64,000 nucleotides of DNA from Bradyrhizobium sp. CCBAU 53421 (GTDB taxonomy: Bacteria; Pseudomonadota; Alphaproteobacteria; Rhizobiales; Xanthobacteraceae), in NCBI RefSeq assembly GCF_015291625.1, contig NZ_CP030047.1, positions 2,294,001 through 2,358,000 of the forward strand, read 5' to 3'. Under the pieces are notes generated by a model. It did not search any database and was not told the DNA's origin. It worked only from the letters and a program-made list of their open reading frames with translations. A program made the translations under genes and the position numbers. Below, one piece after another: positions 57,748-64,000 of this stretch. Numbering within the stretch: position 1 is the first letter of the stretch; each line of letters opens with the position of its first letter.

Positions 57748-58610
57748 GTCTCGGGCCTTTCGCCGACCGTCACCTTGAAGTTCAACGGCTCGCCGCCGCG
57801 ATGCACGGTGAGCTCGACCACGGTGCCGACGCTCTGCGGCCCGAGGCCGCGCGACAGCGCCCGAACGCCCGACAGCTTTTCGCCGTTGACGGCAATGATG
57901 ACGTCGCCCTGGCGGATGCCGGCGGCGGCCGAGGGGCCGGCCTTGTCGACATTCATCACCATGGCGCCGAGCCCGTCGTCGAGACGGACCGGCTGTAGCC
58001 CGACGCCGAGATATCCGCGCGCGATGCGGCCGCTCTTCTCGAGCTGCGCTGCGACCCGCTCGATGGTCGCAGCCGGGATCGTCAGCACGCGGCGCGGGCC
58101 GAGCACCGCCATGCCGAACGGCACGCCGGCGGCATTCAGCGCCAATCCGCCCTGCTGGCTATGCCGCAGCCGGACGTCGAGCTCGATCCGGGCGTCGATC
58201 TCGCCGCCGCGCAGGCTGCGCCAGGCGGCACCCGATCGCGAGACCATGCCGAGCCGCGCGATCGGTGCGCCGCGGTCAGCCGCGACGATCACCGCGAGCG
58301 ATCCGAGCGCGGGGATGTCGGTCGACAACTTGATCGGCGTAGTGTCGCCGTCGACGCGCAGCAGCGCGATGTCGGTGGTGTGGTCGCGTCCGGTGACGGC
58401 GGCTTGCTTGCGGCTGCCGTCGGCAAACTGGATTTCGATCTCGCCTTCGTCGGCGAGGGCTTCGTCGGCGGTGACGATCAGGCCGGCCTTCCAGACGAAG
58501 CCGGAGGCGCGCGCGCGATGCGAATGTACGGAGACGATTGCAGGCGCCGCGCGCGCAATGGTCTCGGAAAGGACTGATGACAGCGAGGCGAGAGTGGTCG
58601 GTTCGGTCAT
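57744..58610 (-). CDS. HtrA/DegP-like PDZ protein lacking catalytic His and Ser
   Basis: A 288-residue cytoplasmic protein with the fold of trypsin-like HtrA proteases ('APAIVSVHSHRARASGFVWK', 'TTDIALLRVDG') and one C-terminal PDZ domain ('RGYLGVGLQPVRLDDGLGAM', 'DKAGPSAAAGIRQGDVIIAV'). At the catalytic His the sequence reads VTADEAL (Glu50), and at the GNSGG serine it reads HSQQGG (Gln153). Only Asp80 of the triad remains. No signal peptide is present. It is probably a binding or sensing module rather than a protease. It is followed without a gap by a LuxR-type regulator, so it may control that regulator; this is inference. Confidence 0.85.
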   Translation of the reverse strand: MTEPTTLASLSSVLSETIARAAPAIVSVHSHRARASGFVWKAGLIVTADEALADEGEIEIQFADGSRKQAAVTGRDHTTDIALLRVDGDTTPIKLSTDIPALGSLAVIVAADRGAPIARLGMVSRSGAAWRSLRGGEIDARIELDVRLRHSQQGGLALNAAGVPFGMAVLGPRRVLTIPAATIERVAAQLEKSGRIARGYLGVGLQPVRLDDGLGAMVMNVDKAGPSAAAGIRQGDVIIAVNGEKLSGVRALSRGLGPQSVGTVVELTVHRGGEPLNFKVTVGERPET

Positions 58611-58707
58611 GGGAAACTCCGTTGGCTTCCCTCAATCTGGGATGCTGCGGCGGACGGCGATACTGGCCGGATGGGCAGGGCGCGGCCCCGCCGCTCGGAA
58701 CCGCCGC

Positions 58708-59895
58708 TCAGCTCAGCCGCTGCAAGGTCGCCTTCGGGCTCTCGCCGAACTTGGCGCGGTAGGCGCTCGCCATCCGGCTCAGATGGGTAAAGCCGAGGTC
58801 GAATGCAATATCGACGATGCGTTCGCCCGGCCGCGCCGTCTTGAGGCGGGCGTTCAGATGGGCGAGGCGGATGTCGAGCAGCATCTCGGACACGGTGGTG
58901 CCGAAGTGACGGCGGAAGCCGAGTTGCAATGCGCGGATGCCGGTGCCCGCGATCTCCGCAAGCTCGGCGAGATCCAGCGGCTCGGTCGCGCGGGTCTCGA
59001 GGTAAGCACGCACGCGCTTCAGCGCCGCCGGTTGCGCTTCGCCGCGGCCGTTGAAGACGTCGATCGCCGAACTCAGGCTGTGCCGCTGCTGGTTGAGCAG
59101 GACATTGAGAAACTGTTCGCGCCAATCGGTCGCCGCGACCGCGGATAACGACTTGCGTGGCCCGAGCTGCTCGGCCGTCGTCACGAGCTGCCCGATCCGT
59201 GCCGACAGCGTCTGCCCGAGCGGCCCGTTCAACGCGACGGCCGGATCGAACTCGACCGGACGCACCGCCACGCCGCCAAGCGCCGCGGCACGATGCTCGA
59301 CCAGCTTGCGGTCGAGCAACACGATGAGCTGGGCACAGCCGTCGCGCCAGGTCATCTCGGTTGGAATCGTCGGCGACAGCAGCGAGGCACAATGTTGCGG
59401 TCCGGTGGTGAGCTCGCGTGCGGCGGTCCGGATCGCGGCCGAGCCGGACAGCGGCATCTGCAACAGGAAGAACCGGTCGAGGCAGCCGGGATTGATCGCG
59501 ACCGATCCGCCATAGGCGACATAGTTGACGGAGAAGCCGTCGAACCCTGCGCAATTGTGGTGCGCTGAGAAATCGCGCTCCGAGTGATCGACCGGCGTCA
59601 GCTCGTGCGGGCAGAAGATGCGGCCGATCGCTTCCGCCGCGTCATCGACGCGATCAGTCGCGACGCGCGCGAAATCATTGAGCCTTGCCGAACTCGTTCT
59701 TGCCGAAACCTCGTTGCCAACAGCAGTCACGCCGGCCGTCCGGAGTTGTTTGAGGTCTAAAACATCAGGCAGCCTAGTGCATCCGCCGGCAAAGGGGAAC
59801 GCCGTTTCGTCGCGCAATCTGCCCGATCGGCGCGCAGGCGGATGCGGCGTCCTTGGGCAGAGGCCCCGGGGCGCGATACTCCCGCATTGCAGCAT
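58708..59895 (-). CDS. AraC-family transcriptional regulator (cupin-like sensor)
   Basis: A protein of up to 395 residues. The C-terminal about 100 residues form the double-HTH AraC domain ('PLDLAELAEIAGTGIRALQL', then GFRRHFGTTVSEMLLDIRLA and 'IVDIAFDLGFTHLSRMASAY'). The middle is an AraC-binding-like domain ('FSAHHNCAGFDGFSVNYVAY', then GGSVAINPG). The first about 45 residues (Pro/Arg/Gly-rich) look non-conserved, so the true start may be internal, near LDLKQLRTAG, but no ATG exists there. It lies upstream of the pseudo-protease/LuxR pair on the same strand, 97 bases apart. Confidence 0.85.
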   Translation of the reverse strand: MLQCGSIAPRGLCPRTPHPPARRSGRLRDETAFPFAGGCTRLPDVLDLKQLRTAGVTAVGNEVSARTSSARLNDFARVATDRVDDAAEAIGRIFCPHELTPVDHSERDFSAHHNCAGFDGFSVNYVAYGGSVAINPGCLDRFFLLQMPLSGSAAIRTAARELTTGPQHCASLLSPTIPTEMTWRDGCAQLIVLLDRKLVEHRAAALGGVAVRPVEFDPAVALNGPLGQTLSARIGQLVTTAEQLGPRKSLSAVAATDWREQFLNVLLNQQRHSLSSAIDVFNGRGEAQPAALKRVRAYLETRATEPLDLAELAEIAGTGIRALQLGFRRHFGTTVSEMLLDIRLAHLNARLKTARPGERIVDIAFDLGFTHLSRMASAYRAKFGESPKATLQRLS

Positions 59896-59993
59896 GATCG
59901 CGCCGGCTGCGGATTCGTTTATCGGCTAGACAGCCTCACCGGCCGGCGACAGGCTCCGTGTCCGCAATACGCATCAAAACTGGAGAGGCTGAC

Positions 59994-60443
59994 ATGGGCA
60001 CGCTCGAGAAAGGCATTACCCGCACCGGCACCGGCTACGGCGGCAAGACCTGGAATATCCTGGGCCAGGTCTACTATCCGAAGGCAGTCACCGACTCGAC
60101 CTTCGCGTTCGAGACCAACAGCGACCCTGGCCAGTTCGTGCCGGTGCACATCCACCCGACCCAGGACGAGTTCATCCTGGTGCAGGAAGGCGTGCTCGAC
60201 CTCAAGCTCGATGGCGTCTGGGTGCAGGCCAAGGCCGGCGACCTCGTGCGCATGCCGCGCGGCATTCCGCACGGTTATTTCAACAAGTCCGACAAGCCGG
60301 CAAGGGCGCTGTTCTGGGTGTCGCCGATGCAGAAGCTCGAGGCGCTGTTCGACAAGCTGCACAATCTGCAGGACCCGGTCGAGGTGGTGCGGATTTCCGC
60401 CGAGCACGAGGTGGACTTCCTGCCGCCGGAAGCCAACGACTAG
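59994..60443 (+). CDS. Small cupin-domain protein
   Basis: A 149-residue single-domain cupin. Metal-binding motif 1 is 'PVHIHPTQDEFILVQEG' (His52, His54, Glu59), and motif 2 contains His93 in 'PRGIPHGYFN'. The length and motifs fit quercetinase/oxidase-like or acetylacetone-dioxygenase-like small cupins; the function is unknown. The ATG follows GGAGAGG at good spacing, which is preferred over an in-frame start 36 bases earlier. A flavin monooxygenase gene follows on the same strand, suggesting a catabolic unit. Confidence 0.85.
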   Translation: MGTLEKGITRTGTGYGGKTWNILGQVYYPKAVTDSTFAFETNSDPGQFVPVHIHPTQDEFILVQEGVLDLKLDGVWVQAKAGDLVRMPRGIPHGYFNKSDKPARALFWVSPMQKLEALFDKLHNLQDPVEVVRISAEHEVDFLPPEAND

Positions 60444-60563
60444 ACCGGCGAGCACGGACAATACGCGCGCGAGGCGGCAATCGCCGGAGTTGGCTCCGGC
60501 GATGACGGGAATGCGCGCGCTTTAGAAGAAATTGGACCTGTTCATTCATCGCGGAGCGGTTTC

Positions 60564-62060
60564 ATGGTCAAGCAGAAGCATGTGTGCGTGATCGGCGCCG
60601 GCATTTCCGGGCTCGCCGCCGGCAAGGCCTTCGCCGGTCGCGGTCACAAGGTGACCATCATCGAGCGCAGCGGCGATCTCGGCGGGGTCTGGGAGCCGGC
60701 CCGCTCCTATCCCGACGTGCAGACCCAGAGCCCGAAGGAGCTCTATCGCTACACCGACAAGGCGATGCCGGAGTCCTATCCGGAGTGGCCGAAGGGTCCG
60801 CAGGTCCATGCCTACTTGCGCGAATATTCACGCAGCCACGGGCTCGATGGCGCGATGCGGTTCGACACCAAGGTCGAAGCCATGAAGCGTCGCGCCGACG
60901 GCAGGCCGGGCTGGACGCTCGAACTGCGCTCGACCGACAACGCCACGGGGCACGAGGATTTCGACTTCGTCGCGGTCTGCACCGGGCAATTCAACGAGCC
61001 GCAGTCGCTGCCGCTGCCCGGCGAGGACGCGTTCAAGGCGCAGGGAGGCCACATCCTGCACTCGTCGCAATACAGCGATCCCGATCTTGCCAAGGGCCGC
61101 AAGGTGGTCGTGCTCGGCGGCTCGAAATCGGCGACCGACATCGCCGTGAACGCGGTCAATTCCGGCGCCAGCGAAGTCACCATCGTGTTTCGCGAGCCGG
61201 TCTGGCGGATTCCCTATTTCGTCGGCGGCCTCGTCAACTTCAAGCGCATCCTCTACATCCGCGCGCAGGAGCAGATGTTCGCGAGCTGGGGCATCGGCCC
61301 GATGGCGCGGCTCGCGCATGCCGTGGCAAAGCCGTTCGTCTGGGCGAACTGGCGCGGGCTCGAGAGCATGCTGAAGATGCAGCTCAAGCTGAAGCAGTGC
61401 GGCATGGTGCCGAAAGAGCGGATCGAGGACGGCGTCAACTGCTCGGTGCCGATCGCGACCCCCGGCTTCTATCCGATGGTTGCCGATGGCCGCATCAAGG
61501 CCGTGCAGGGCACCTTCGATCATTACGACGGCAAGACCATCGTGATGAGCGGCGGCCAGCGTGTCGCGGCCGACATCGCGGTGCTCGCGATCGGCTACAA
61601 GCTCGGCGTGCCGTTCCTCCCCGAGGAGTATCAGAAGAAGCTGGTCGAGCCCGACGGGCAGTACCGGCTCTACCGGCTGATCGCCAATCCCGATCTGCCC
61701 GACATGGGCTTTGTCGGGTTCAATTCGAGTTTCTGCACCGTGCTGTGCGCGGATCTCGCCGCCAACTGGCTGGTGCGCTATGCCGATGGCCAGCTCGCAC
61801 GGCAGCCGAGCGCGGCCGAGATGCACGACAACATCGCGATGATGCTGAACTTCAGGCGCGTCGAGCGTCCGGCGGCGGGCGTCTATGGCGGGCTATGCGT
61901 CGCGCCGTACCATTTCAAGCATTTCGACGAGCTGCTGGCGGACATCGGCACGAAGGCGTCGCGCCGCAATCCGCTCGTCGAAAAATTCACGCCGCCGGAC
62001 GCGGATGCCTATGCGCGTTTCCTGGCGACGGCGCCGGAGTACAAGGCGGCGATGGCTTAA
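60564..62060 (+). CDS. Flavin-containing monooxygenase
   Basis: A 498-residue class B flavoprotein monooxygenase. FAD site: CVIGAGISGLAAGKAFAGRG (residues 8-27). NADPH site: VVVLGGSKSATDIAVNAV. Between them the FMO-type motif 'GGHILHSSQY' matches GxxxHxxxY of the FxGxxxHxxxY/W fingerprint. 'AVLAIGYKLGVPFL' is the ATG-like third motif. Relatives oxidise ketones, amines or sulfides; the substrate is unknown. It shares an operon orientation with the cupin and converges on the hydrolase, with a 4-base overlap of the stop codons. Confidence 0.9.
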   Translation: MVKQKHVCVIGAGISGLAAGKAFAGRGHKVTIIERSGDLGGVWEPARSYPDVQTQSPKELYRYTDKAMPESYPEWPKGPQVHAYLREYSRSHGLDGAMRFDTKVEAMKRRADGRPGWTLELRSTDNATGHEDFDFVAVCTGQFNEPQSLPLPGEDAFKAQGGHILHSSQYSDPDLAKGRKVVVLGGSKSATDIAVNAVNSGASEVTIVFREPVWRIPYFVGGLVNFKRILYIRAQEQMFASWGIGPMARLAHAVAKPFVWANWRGLESMLKMQLKLKQCGMVPKERIEDGVNCSVPIATPGFYPMVADGRIKAVQGTFDHYDGKTIVMSGGQRVAADIAVLAIGYKLGVPFLPEEYQKKLVEPDGQYRLYRLIANPDLPDMGFVGFNSSFCTVLCADLAANWLVRYADGQLARQPSAAEMHDNIAMMLNFRRVERPAAGVYGGLCVAPYHFKHFDELLADIGTKASRRNPLVEKFTPPDADAYARFLATAPEYKAAMA

Positions 62061-62782
62061 TCGCGGCCGGCGTCGAGGAAGGCTTGCGCCAGGCGCTCGG
62101 GATTGGAGAAGCACAGCTCGTGGCTGCCCGGCACCTGGACCAGGCGGAACAGTCCGAGCTTCTCCGACAGCCGCGGATGCCAGGGCAAGCCGTGCGGCAT
62201 CGCCGTATCCTCGGTGCAATTGACGTAGGACTTCGCGATCGGCATCTCGGCCGGATTGGTGCGCAGCGCGATCTTGTCCTGGAAGGTCTTCAGCGGGTGC
62301 GGGTTGAGCTTGTCATAGGCCCGCTGCGCCGTCTCGAGATCGGCGTCGTTGATGAAGGCCTCGCGCCAGATCGGGAACGGCAGCACCACCGAGCCGTCGC
62401 CGCGCTCGTCATGAATGGCGTCGAACAGCCCGACATAGTGCGGCGGCACCATGTCGTTGAGACACTCGCCATTGTTGGGCACGAAGGCGTTCCAGTACAC
62501 CAGCCGGCGTATGCGGCTGGCGGCGGCGTCGGCAACGCCGGTGATGACCATGCCGCCATAGCTGTGGCCGACCAGCACGACGTCATTCAGATTGTGCTCG
62601 GCGAGGTAATCCACGATCGACTGGATCGCCTCGGCAAGGCCGGAGTCCTTGCGGTCGCCCGGCCGGTTGCCCTTGATGGTCGGGGTGTGCACGACATGGC
62701 CGGCCTTGCGGATGGCAGCCGCAACCGGTTCGAACTCGGCCCCGGTATGCCAGGCGCCATGGACGAGAACAAAGGTCGACAT
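62057..62782 (-). CDS. Alpha/beta hydrolase (HNL/MeKS-like esterase)
   Basis: A 241-residue alpha/beta hydrolase. The oxyanion region is FVLVHGAWHTG. The nucleophile Ser74 is in 'LVGHSYGGMVI', and the catalytic His is in 'VPGSHELCFSNPERL'. The pattern fits the salicylate-esterase/hydroxynitrile-lyase branch. The ATG has a strong GGGAGGT. It is divergent from an AraC-family regulator 149 bases away, which probably controls it. Its last 4 bases overlap the end of the convergent monooxygenase gene. An ester product of the monooxygenase (Baeyer-Villiger type) would be a plausible substrate. Confidence 0.88.
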   Translation of the reverse strand: MSTFVLVHGAWHTGAEFEPVAAAIRKAGHVVHTPTIKGNRPGDRKDSGLAEAIQSIVDYLAEHNLNDVVLVGHSYGGMVITGVADAAASRIRRLVYWNAFVPNNGECLNDMVPPHYVGLFDAIHDERGDGSVVLPFPIWREAFINDADLETAQRAYDKLNPHPLKTFQDKIALRTNPAEMPIAKSYVNCTEDTAMPHGLPWHPRLSEKLGLFRLVQVPGSHELCFSNPERLAQAFLDAGRD

Positions 62783-62931
62783 GTTGTACCTCCCTGTTTG
62801 CTTGGATCGATCGCGACGTCCGGGACGGCCCGGGATACGCCCAGGTTTCAAGCTCTTCCTGATGGATATTGACCTGGGCCCGCGGAACGCGCTTGGCTGT
62901 AACCGAACCGGATTGGGCTCGGAGTGAACTG

Positions 62932-63912
62932 ATGCAGCAAATCGCCGCCGCGGATCGCTCGCGCAGGCTGAGCTGGAATACCGCGGACACACGGCCAGGC
63001 GAGCAGTTCGCCTATTATCGCGAGGCGATCTGCCAGGCCTTCATGAACCTGACGCCGGAGCCGCCGGCGACGCCGGGCTTCCTCGCACGGGTCGAGACCG
63101 TTGGACTCGGCGACGGCGCGGTCAACCGGGTCAGTTTCCCTGAGCATGTCGTGCGGCGCTCGGCCGCCGATATCGCGGCGTCCGGCCGGCGCTGCTACTA
63201 CCTCAATCTCAAGCTGGCCGGCCGCTGCCGCATCCAGCAGGCCGGGCGCGAGATCAGCCTGTCGCCGGGGCAGGTCGGAATCTTCGACAGCGGGCAGCGC
63301 TTTTCGCTGCTGCACGACCGCGGCCCCGCGCTGCAGGTCGCATCGTTCTGGGTGCCGGCCGAGGCGCTCGATGAACGGCTGCCGTCGGCGCCGGAGGTGG
63401 CACCGGCGCGAGTCTCCGATGATCCCTTCGTCGGCCATCTGATCGCCGAGACGGCGCAGGTGCTGAACAGCTCGGCGTTCCGCGCGTCCGATACAGACAA
63501 CGCCCGGCTGTTCGGCGTGTTGCTCGATCTGGTCGCGCTCAGCCTGTCACGCGGCAGTCGGGAAGGCGTTGCCGAGAGCATCGGTCTTGCGGATGCGACG
63601 TGGCTTGCGCTGCGTCGGGCGGTGGACCGCCGGCTGCGCGAACCCGGGCTCGGTGTTGCCACCATTGCGGCCACGATCGGCATCAGCGAGCGCTATGTTC
63701 ACAAACTGTTCGCGCGGGCCGGCACCACATTCGCGAGCTATTTGATCGACCGCCGCCTCGACGGCGCCGCCCGCGATCTGAAGGATCCCGCGAGCGCCGG
63801 GCGCGCGATCGGCGACATCGCGTTCGACTGGGGCTTCTCCGATCTGTCGCATTTCACCCGGCGCTTCAGGCATCGCTTCGGCTGCACGCCGCGCGACTGG
63901 CGCCGCGGCTGA
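62932..63912 (+). CDS. AraC-family transcriptional regulator
   Basis: A 326-residue regulator. The N-terminal AraC-binding-like region ('RRCYYLNLKLAGRCRIQQAG', then REISLSPGQVGIFDSGQRF) is followed by the AraC double HTH ('VATIAATIGISERYVHKLFA', then RAGTTFASYLIDRRL and 'AIGDIAFDWGFSDLSHFTRR'). The ATG follows CGGAGTGAACTG. It is divergent from the alpha/beta hydrolase and 21 bases ahead of the maleylacetate-reductase-like gene, so it probably controls one or both. Confidence 0.9.
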   Translation: MQQIAAADRSRRLSWNTADTRPGEQFAYYREAICQAFMNLTPEPPATPGFLARVETVGLGDGAVNRVSFPEHVVRRSAADIAASGRRCYYLNLKLAGRCRIQQAGREISLSPGQVGIFDSGQRFSLLHDRGPALQVASFWVPAEALDERLPSAPEVAPARVSDDPFVGHLIAETAQVLNSSAFRASDTDNARLFGVLLDLVALSLSRGSREGVAESIGLADATWLALRRAVDRRLREPGLGVATIAATIGISERYVHKLFARAGTTFASYLIDRRLDGAARDLKDPASAGRAIGDIAFDWGFSDLSHFTRRFRHRFGCTPRDWRRG

Positions 63913-63933
63913 CCAACCATTCTGGAAATCGCC

Positions 63934-64000
63934 ATGGCGCAATCGTTGACCTATCAAGTCAGCCCGATGCGGGTCGTGTTCGGGACCGGCACCGTCGCGC
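63934..64000 (+). CDS. Maleylacetate reductase-like enzyme, N-terminus only (cut by window end)
   Basis: Only 22 codons are visible (MAQSLTYQVSPMRVVFGTGTVA). The pattern 'RVVFGTGT' after a short beta-hairpin is the standard N-terminus of iron-containing alcohol dehydrogenase-fold maleylacetate reductases, which reduce maleylacetate to 3-oxoadipate in resorcinol or chloroaromatic breakdown. The call rests on very few residues, helped by the adjacent AraC regulator and esterase-like hydrolase. Confidence 0.55.
   Translation, partial: MAQSLTYQVSPMRVVFGTGTVA

Noticed and set aside
60584..62872. A 762-codon plus-strand frame over the monooxygenase and hydrolase
   Set aside because: It is an Arg/Gly-rich shadow in another frame of the flavin monooxygenase and runs antisense to the hydrolase. 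Both real genes have clear motifs.

Overview
The window is a high-GC, densely coded bacterial chromosome segment. The best match is a Bradyrhizobium-like alphaproteobacterium (Hyphomicrobiales, Nitrobacteraceae). This rests on the gene families present, the codon and base style, and several families of palindromic intergenic repeats of the kind common in Bradyrhizobium and Rhodopseudomonas. The assignment is by inspection only. No rRNA, tRNA, CRISPR array or replication origin was recognised.

Layout. (1) 1-8.9 kb is an exopolysaccharide region. It holds the end of a BY-kinase/chain-length-type protein with a degenerate ATP site, a flippase, an FAD oxidoreductase, a FemAB/CelD-like GNAT protein, a WecG/TagA/CpsF glycosyltransferase, and an O-antigen ligase/polymerase translationally coupled to an exported GH5 glucanase. 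(2) 9-10.3 kb is an MHS-family MFS transporter. (3) 10.3-12.4 kb, minus strand, is a compact encapsulin nanocompartment operon: a DyP peroxidase with a clear C-terminal encapsulation peptide, the encapsulin shell, and an undescribed 63-aa protein. (4) 12.5-19.6 kb is a stress/proteostasis stretch: a DUF2171-like protein, ClpB, a YXWGXW-repeat exported protein, CbpA with its modulator CbpM, and small conserved proteins. (5) 19.7-21.4 kb is a Kef/YbaL-type antiporter. (6) 21.5-31.2 kb is a polyol utilisation regulon: HAD phosphatase and SorC-type regulator, then an SmoEFGK-like ABC importer, a polyol SDR dehydrogenase, an FGGY kinase and a PfkB kinase. A shared about 21-bp operator-like motif lies before both transcription units.

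(7) 31.3-38.3 kb is an amidase plus a complete dipeptide-type ABC importer. (8) 38.3-45.1 kb starts with a truncated class A beta-lactamase remnant. It continues with a PQQ dehydrogenase carrying an Asp-x-Asp lanthanide-type signature, a dihaem cytochrome c, an atypical serine hydroxymethyltransferase of visibly different composition, an ankyrin protein, and an intact class A beta-lactamase. The remnant and the intact gene lie in the same orientation, about 5.8 kb apart. (9) 45.2 kb is a divergent AmpR-like LysR regulator. (10) 46.4-54.0 kb, minus strand, is a second dipeptide-type ABC importer preceded by an AbgB-like M20 hydrolase.

(11) 54.2-57.3 kb holds a metallophosphatase-like protein with unusual metal-ligand positions, a small protein, and an IS5-type insertion sequence with recognisable terminal inverted repeats. 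(12) 57.4-59.9 kb is a LuxR-type regulator coupled to an HtrA/PDZ protein that has lost its catalytic His and Ser, followed by an AraC regulator. (13) 60-64 kb is catabolic: a cupin, a flavin monooxygenase, an alpha/beta hydrolase, an AraC regulator, and the start of a maleylacetate-reductase-like gene cut by the window end.

The strongest candidates for something new are the 63-aa partner of the encapsulin/DyP operon, the pseudo-protease/LuxR pair, and the lanthanide-type PQQ dehydrogenase island bounded by beta-lactamase copies.
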